Source: Myxococcales bacterium (GTDB lineage Bacteria > Myxococcota_A > Polyangia > Nannocystales > Nannocystaceae). Taken from it: 64,000 nt of DNA. A model generated the notes under the pieces. That model saw only the letters and a program-made list of their open reading frames with translations. It was not told where the DNA came from and did not search any database. The DNA is taken from the NCBI GenBank assembly GCA_020633335.1, contig JACKDU010000006.1, positions 310,001 to 374,000 of the forward strand, written 5' to 3'. A program made the position numbers and the translations under genes. Position 1 is the stretch's first letter, and each line of letters starts with the position of its first letter. Positions 60,195 to 64,000 of this stretch are shown here, piece after piece.

Positions 60195-60926
60195 GTGACG
60201 AGCGCGAGCGACGGTGAAGGGGGAGGCGAGCGCGTCGCTCGGGCGCGCGCGCCCCGGCGCCGACCGCTGACGATCCACCTCCTCGGGATCTTCGTCATCT
60301 ACCACCTCGCCGCGCTGGTCCTCCAGGCGCTCCCCGATCCCGGGGTCGGCCTCAAGCGCTCGGCCTGGCAGGAGCCGACGGTCCAGCAGGAGTTCCGGGT
60401 GTGGGCCGGCTTCTTTAGCCGCTTCGGCCGCGAGGTCACGGTCGACGAGCTCCAGCGGCGCCTCTGGGAGATCGCCCAGGCGGTGACCTCGACCCGCAAG
60501 GCGCTGGTCCGGCCCTTCGCGCCCTACGTCGACTACATCGGCATGCGCCAGCCCTGGCGGATGTTCGTCGCCCCCCACCGCTTCCCGACCTCGCTGGTGA
60601 TCGACGTCCGCGAGGGGGACGGGCCGTGGCGGACGATCTTCGTCGAGCGCTCGAACGAGCACACCTGGCGGCGGGCGATCTTCGATCACGATCGCATGCG
60701 GGCGGCGCTCTTCCGCTACGGCTGGCCGGAGTACAACGGGACCTACCGCGACCTCGGCCGCTTCATCGCCCGCAAGGCGGCGGCCGACTTCCCGGAGGCG
60801 ACCCAGGTGCGGGTGCGCATGCTGAAGCGGCGCTCGCCGACCCCCGAGGAGGTGCGGGCCGGGCAGATCCCCGAGGGCGACTACCGCCAGGAGCTGGTGA
60901 TCGCGCTGGAGGGCTTTCGCCGGTGA
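60195..60926 (+). CDS. HTTM-operon partner, single-pass membrane protein
   Basis: 243 aa. An Arg-rich N-terminus precedes one hydrophobic segment (LTIHLLGIFVIYHLAALVLQAL). The rest is probably outside or cytoplasmic, with a conserved-looking block YVDYIGMRQPWRMFVAPHRFPTSLVIDVRE, WRTIFVERSNEHTWRRAIFDHDRMRAALF and YNGTYRDLGRFIARKAA (quoted in pieces). The gene ends in a GTGA overlap with the HTTM membrane gene. In many bacteria a protein of this type accompanies an HTTM-domain protein, and the two probably form one complex. Function unknown. Confidence 0.82.
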   Translation: MTSASDGEGGGERVARARAPRRRPLTIHLLGIFVIYHLAALVLQALPDPGVGLKRSAWQEPTVQQEFRVWAGFFSRFGREVTVDELQRRLWEIAQAVTSTRKALVRPFAPYVDYIGMRQPWRMFVAPHRFPTSLVIDVREGDGPWRTIFVERSNEHTWRRAIFDHDRMRAALFRYGWPEYNGTYRDLGRFIARKAAADFPEATQVRVRMLKRRSPTPEEVRAGQIPEGDYRQELVIALEGFRR

Positions 60927-61900
60927 TCCGCGCCTGGGACGCCTGGCTGCGGGTGCTCGAGCGCCGCGAGGGCGGCGAGGCCCTGGCGGTCTTTCGGATC
61001 CTCAGCGGCCTGGCGATCCTCTACACCTACATCCCGGTGATCGCCGCCGGGCTGGTCGAGATCGCCTGGCTCGACGTCGAGTACGGCGGCTACCGCCCGC
61101 TCACCGGCAAGGGGTCGTGGCTGATCACGGCCCTCGGCGGGCTCACGCCGGAGCTCGTGTGGTCGCTGGTCGGCGTCGGCCTGGTCAGCGGCCTCGCCCT
61201 CACGCTCGGCGTCGGCGGGCGGGTAGGGGGGCGGATCGTCGCCTTCGTCGCCCTCCAGACGCTGCTCGCGCTCTCGATGATCAACGGCGACGCGAAGGGC
61301 TCCTACGACGCGCTCCTCAACAACTCGCTCTGGCTCCTGGTGCTCGGCGACGGGACCGCGACCCTGTCGCTCGACGCCCGCCGCCGCGGCGGCGGCTGGC
61401 GGAGCGCGCTCGAGGTCGCCGCCTGGCCGCGCTACCTGATCATCGCCCAGATCATCACGGTCTACGCGTCGACCGGGATCCACAAGGTCTCGGCCTTCTG
61501 GCTGCCGATGGGCGGCTACACGGCGCTCTACTACATCCTCCTCCAGCCGACCTGGCACCGCTGGGAGATGTACTGGATCGCCTGGCTCTTCCCGCTCACC
61601 CAGCTCCTGACCGCGCTCACCTGGATCTGGGAGGTCTCGTTCCCGCTCGTCGGGATCCACCTCTATCTCCGGCAGAAGCCGGGCCCGCGCGGCCGCCTCG
61701 GCCGCCTCCTCACCCGCTGGGATCTCCGCACCCCCTACGTGCTCTTCGGGGTGTCGATGCACCTGATGATCTTCGCGCTGATGGAGGTCGGGCCCTTCTC
61801 GCTGATCACCCTGGCGTACTACCCCTGCCTCTACCGCCCCGAGGAGCTCCGCCGGGGCTGGGCGCGGCTGCGGGCCCGCCTATCCCGGCGCCCGACGTGA
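60923..61900 (+). CDS. HTTM-domain membrane protein (gamma-carboxylase-like)
   Basis: 325 aa from GTG 60923 (GTGA overlap). About eight hydrophobic segments of the HTTM (horizontally transferred transmembrane) type related to vitamin K-dependent gamma-carboxylase: ALAVFRILSGLAILYTYIPV, MINGDAKGSYDALLNNSLWLLVL, VYASTGIHKVSAFWLPMGG, YILLQPTWHRW, LTWIWEVSFPLVG. The catalytic Lys/His of eukaryotic carboxylase are not clearly conserved, so carboxylase activity is doubtful. Its biochemical role is open. It ends at a palindromic terminator. Confidence 0.88.
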   Translation: MIRAWDAWLRVLERREGGEALAVFRILSGLAILYTYIPVIAAGLVEIAWLDVEYGGYRPLTGKGSWLITALGGLTPELVWSLVGVGLVSGLALTLGVGGRVGGRIVAFVALQTLLALSMINGDAKGSYDALLNNSLWLLVLGDGTATLSLDARRRGGGWRSALEVAAWPRYLIIAQIITVYASTGIHKVSAFWLPMGGYTALYYILLQPTWHRWEMYWIAWLFPLTQLLTALTWIWEVSFPLVGIHLYLRQKPGPRGRLGRLLTRWDLRTPYVLFGVSMHLMIFALMEVGPFSLITLAYYPCLYRPEELRRGWARLRARLSRRPT

Positions 61901-61904
61901 ACGC

Positions 61905-61932
61905 GGCGACATGACCCTTGGGTCATGCCGCC
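61905..61932. terminator. Palindromic hairpin of the dispersed family between convergent genes
   Basis: CATGACCCTTGGGTCATG is a perfect 18-bp palindrome, flanked by GGCG/CGCC to make a 12-bp stem with one mismatch. It lies five bases after the HTTM stop and before the convergent M14 gene. No T-run on either side. Confidence 0.6.
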
Positions 61933-61963
61933 GTGATGAAGGGGACGGCCCGGCGGGGGGCGC

Positions 61964-63091
61964 TCAGCGGAGGCGATCGACGACCGCGAGGAGGGCGTCG
62001 AGGACCGCGTAGCCGAGGCGGCGGCAGCGGGCGGGCGACCAGCCGAGCTCCGGCAGCGGCGCGTTGGCGGCGTCCTTGAAGGGCTGCTCGAGGGTCACCG
62101 AGAGGCAGCCGTGGACGTCGGCGACGTAGTTCGAGGCCATCGTCAGGTTGGCCTGGCCGGGCTCCGGCGAGGGGTAGCCGTGCTCGGTCTGGAAGTCGGG
62201 GCTGGCGATCTTGAGGGCCGCCTGGAAGTCACGCTCGAGCTCGAAGACCCGCGGGGTCACCGACAGGATCCCCTCGGCGCCGGCGAGGAAGTTGTAGGGG
62301 AGGCCCTCGTCGCCGTGGACGTCGAGGAAGAAGTCGACGCCGGTCTCTTCGATCTTGCGGCGCACGCAGAAGACCTCGGGGCTCCGCCAGAGGGTCGGCT
62401 CGACCCACTCACGGTTGAGGTTCGCGCCGACCGCGTTGGTCCGCAGGTGGCCGCGGAAGGAGCCGTCGGGGTTCATGTTGGGGACGACGTGGAAGACCGC
62501 GCGCTCGCGGAGGATCCGACCGACCGGATCCTCGGGATCGAGGAGGCGATCGATGAGCCCCTCGACCAGCCACTCGGCCATCGACTCGCCCGGGTGCTGG
62601 CGGGCGATGATCCAGCAGGTGCGCTTCTCCGGCGAGGGCTCGCCGAAGGTCAGGAGGTCGAGGTCGCGGCCGTCGACGGTCGAGCCCAGCACCTCGAGGC
62701 GGACGCCCGGGGCCATCTGCGCGCGGGCGCAGAGATCGGCGTGGCGCTCGAGGGAGTAGGGGGCGAAGTAGGCGTAGTAGACCGCGTCGGCCTCGGGCGT
62801 GTGGCGGATCGTCAGGCGCCCCTCCTCGTAGACCGTCGGCGCCCGGAACCAGCGCTGGCGATCGTAGGAGGCGACCGCGTGGTAGCCCGGCCAGCCGTCG
62901 GGGAAGGCGGAGGTCGCCGCGTTGACCAGGTGCATCGTCAGCGGCACCCCGCGGACGCCGCTCACCCGGTAGTGGAACCACTGGTAGAAGTCCGACTGGT
63001 TGTCCTTGCGGATGCTCAGGCGGATGTCATCGGGGCGGTCGGCGGAGAGGACCTCGATGTTGCCGCTGTCGAAGGCGCTGGTGATCTTCAT
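61964..63091 (-). CDS. M14-family zinc carboxypeptidase, cytosolic-carboxypeptidase type
   Basis: 375 aa, no signal peptide. An N-terminal beta domain typical of M14D/CCP-like enzymes (residues about 1-120: QSDFYQWFHYRVSG) precedes the catalytic domain. Zinc ligands are HPGES (His 166, Glu 169) and DVHGDEG (His 259). Substrate-binding NxNR is at 224-227 and the catalytic Glu at 335 (TLEQPFKD). Eukaryotic CCPs trim glutamate side chains from tubulin; bacterial ones of this type have unknown protein or peptide substrates. TAGGAT ends nine bases before ATG 63091. Confidence 0.92.
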   Translation of the reverse strand: MKITSAFDSGNIEVLSADRPDDIRLSIRKDNQSDFYQWFHYRVSGVRGVPLTMHLVNAATSAFPDGWPGYHAVASYDRQRWFRAPTVYEEGRLTIRHTPEADAVYYAYFAPYSLERHADLCARAQMAPGVRLEVLGSTVDGRDLDLLTFGEPSPEKRTCWIIARQHPGESMAEWLVEGLIDRLLDPEDPVGRILRERAVFHVVPNMNPDGSFRGHLRTNAVGANLNREWVEPTLWRSPEVFCVRRKIEETGVDFFLDVHGDEGLPYNFLAGAEGILSVTPRVFELERDFQAALKIASPDFQTEHGYPSPEPGQANLTMASNYVADVHGCLSVTLEQPFKDAANAPLPELGWSPARCRRLGYAVLDALLAVVDRLR

Positions 63092-63100
63092 GGCGGGCGC

Positions 63101-63106
63101 ATCCTA
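63101..63106 (-). promoter_or_regulatory. -10-like box TAGGAT of the M14 gene
   Basis: Ends nine bases before the start codon at 63091. Confidence 0.4.
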
Positions 63107-63171
63107 ACAGCACGCGCGGGCCCTCGGGGCGCGCTGGTCGGCGGCGCGCGGGCTCTGCTAGCCTGGCGGCG

Positions 63172-64000
63172 ATGGTCCTGCGGGCGCGGCGGAGGGCGTG
63201 GGGGCTGGCGATCGCGGGGGTCCTCGCGGGGGTCGGCGTGGCCGCGGGCGCCTGCCTCCCCGAGCTCGATGAGGCGTGGCTGATCGCGGGGCCGACGATC
63301 CTGGCGATTGAGCTCGAGATCGTCGAAAACGGGCCCTACTCGACGCCCCTCGCCGACGACCCGCCGGGGACGCGGCGGACCGAGGGGCTCCCCGGCGACC
63401 GCCTCCGGATCACGCCGGTGGTCGTCGAACGCGGGGGCGTGGTGGACTTCGACGACCCGCCGATCCTGCTCCGCTGCGCGTCGTGGTGCGTCGGCCTGGA
63501 GAGCGCCGAGCTCCCGCCCTGCAGCGACGAGCCGCTGGTGCCCCAGCTCGTCGGCGCGTGCCGGGCCGCCGGCGACGAGCTCCTCCTCCCGCCCTTCGGC
63601 CCGGCCGCGGTGGCGATGACGACCTGGACTGCGCGCTGGATCGCCGCGCGGCCCGGCTCCGGGCTCGACGCCGAGGCCTGCCTGGCGCGCACGATCGCCG
63701 AGGAGGACGCGAGCGGCTGCCTCCTCGCCGAGCTCGAGCTCCCCTACGGACCCGAGCGCGACGTCTTCGCGGTCAAGGGCTGGCCGGTGCCGGACGAGAG
63801 CCTCAGCGTGCCGAACCACGCGGCGCCGATCGATCGCGTCGAGCTCGAGATCGACGGCGACGCGGGCCACCGCGCCCTCTCGGTCGCGCCCGGCGAGCGC
63901 GTCGCGCTCGATCCCGGGGATGAGGTCGCGCTCCGGATCGAGATCCCGCCCGAGGCGATGGAGGAGGGCGACGATCGGAGCGTCCGCTGGTACGCGAGCG
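63172..64000 (+). CDS. Lipoprotein, unknown function (runs off the window)
   Basis: 276 codons are visible from ATG 63172; TAGCCT ends seven bases upstream. Signal VLRARRRAWGLAIAGVLAGVGVAAGAC with lipobox AAGAC near residue 28. The mature part is acidic and beta-rich with several Cys (LLRCASWCVGLESAELPPC) and Ig-like strands near the end (RVELEIDGDAGHRALSVAPGERVAL). No family was recognised in the visible part, and the C-terminus is outside the window. Divergent from the M14 carboxypeptidase. Confidence 0.8.
   Translation, partial: MVLRARRRAWGLAIAGVLAGVGVAAGACLPELDEAWLIAGPTILAIELEIVENGPYSTPLADDPPGTRRTEGLPGDRLRITPVVVERGGVVDFDDPPILLRCASWCVGLESAELPPCSDEPLVPQLVGACRAAGDELLLPPFGPAAVAMTTWTARWIAARPGSGLDAEACLARTIAEEDASGCLLAELELPYGPERDVFAVKGWPVPDESLSVPNHAAPIDRVELEIDGDAGHRALSVAPGERVALDPGDEVALRIEIPPEAMEEGDDRSVRWYAS

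Overview
This is a very GC-rich window with coding on both strands. It looks like a chromosome segment of a myxobacterium, probably of the Nannocystaceae (Nannocystis/Plesiocystis/Enhygromyxa type). The evidence is the run of about sixteen lipoproteins with Ser/Thr/Gly linkers after the lipobox, the DUF4215 (Myxococcus cysteine-rich) repeats, a Ser/Thr protein kinase, a hybrid histidine kinase, a CHAT-STAND-TPR giant and several vWA/GHKL-type giants. I see no rRNA, tRNA, CRISPR array, complete IS, phage or plasmid genes. Codon use is uniform, so it reads as native chromosome. The taxonomic call is an inference from protein style.

Layout. Positions 1-6.4 kb: lipoproteins (endostatin/lectin-like, CAP/SCP domain, DUF4215 repeats) around a membrane histidine kinase. 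7.0-8.8 kb: a YeiH-type putative sulfate exporter fused to a cysteine-dioxygenase-like cupin. 8.9-14.2 kb: a lipoprotein, a GH25 lysozyme, an unknown 533-aa protein with a polyglycine tail, and a sterol desaturase/fatty acid hydroxylase. 14.3-23.4 kb: a 1722-aa double-vWA protein translationally coupled to a 476-aa partner, facing a transglutaminase-like membrane protein that carries an apparent frameshift. 24.1-29.4 kb: a histone-H1-like tail fused to a DUF1851 domain, a second CAP lipoprotein, a PlsC-like acyltransferase, an S10 peptidase lipoprotein and a Cys-rich lipoprotein. 29.6-33.9 kb: a tightly coupled operon of SSS symporter, two membrane proteins and a Ser/Thr kinase. 34.0-39.5 kb: a pentapeptide-repeat membrane protein, a 155-bp MITE-like element, a Nudix hydrolase, an ADP-ribosylglycohydrolase coupled to a DUF2341/LamG lipoprotein, and an SDR. 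39.5-44.0 kb: CHAT-STAND-TPR. 44.1-47.2 kb: three lipoproteins. 47.5-49.2 kb: SMUG1-like uracil-DNA glycosylase plus pseudouridine-phosphate glycosidase (psuG). 49.3-53.9 kb: a 1541-aa GHKL-like giant. 53.9-58.5 kb: a PAS/GAF hybrid kinase, a CBS-pair protein and a LamG lipoprotein. 58.6-61.9 kb: APS kinase (cysC) coupled to an AlkB-like dioxygenase, then an HTTM membrane operon. 62-64 kb: an M14 carboxypeptidase and a truncated lipoprotein.

How the genes work together. Most neighbours are unrelated cell-surface, signalling and housekeeping functions. Genuine functional units, supported by 4-nt ATGA/GTGA overlaps, are the symporter/kinase operon, the vWA pair, ADP-ribosylglycohydrolase plus LamG lipoprotein, dioxygenase plus cysC, and the HTTM pair. 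Three genome-scale signals stand out: a -10-like TAnnnT box only 4-12 nt upstream of many start codons, suggesting leaderless mRNAs; a dispersed family of near-palindromes around TGTCCC...GGG..A, several sitting exactly in gaps between convergent genes; and a MITE with CTAG target duplications at a stop codon.
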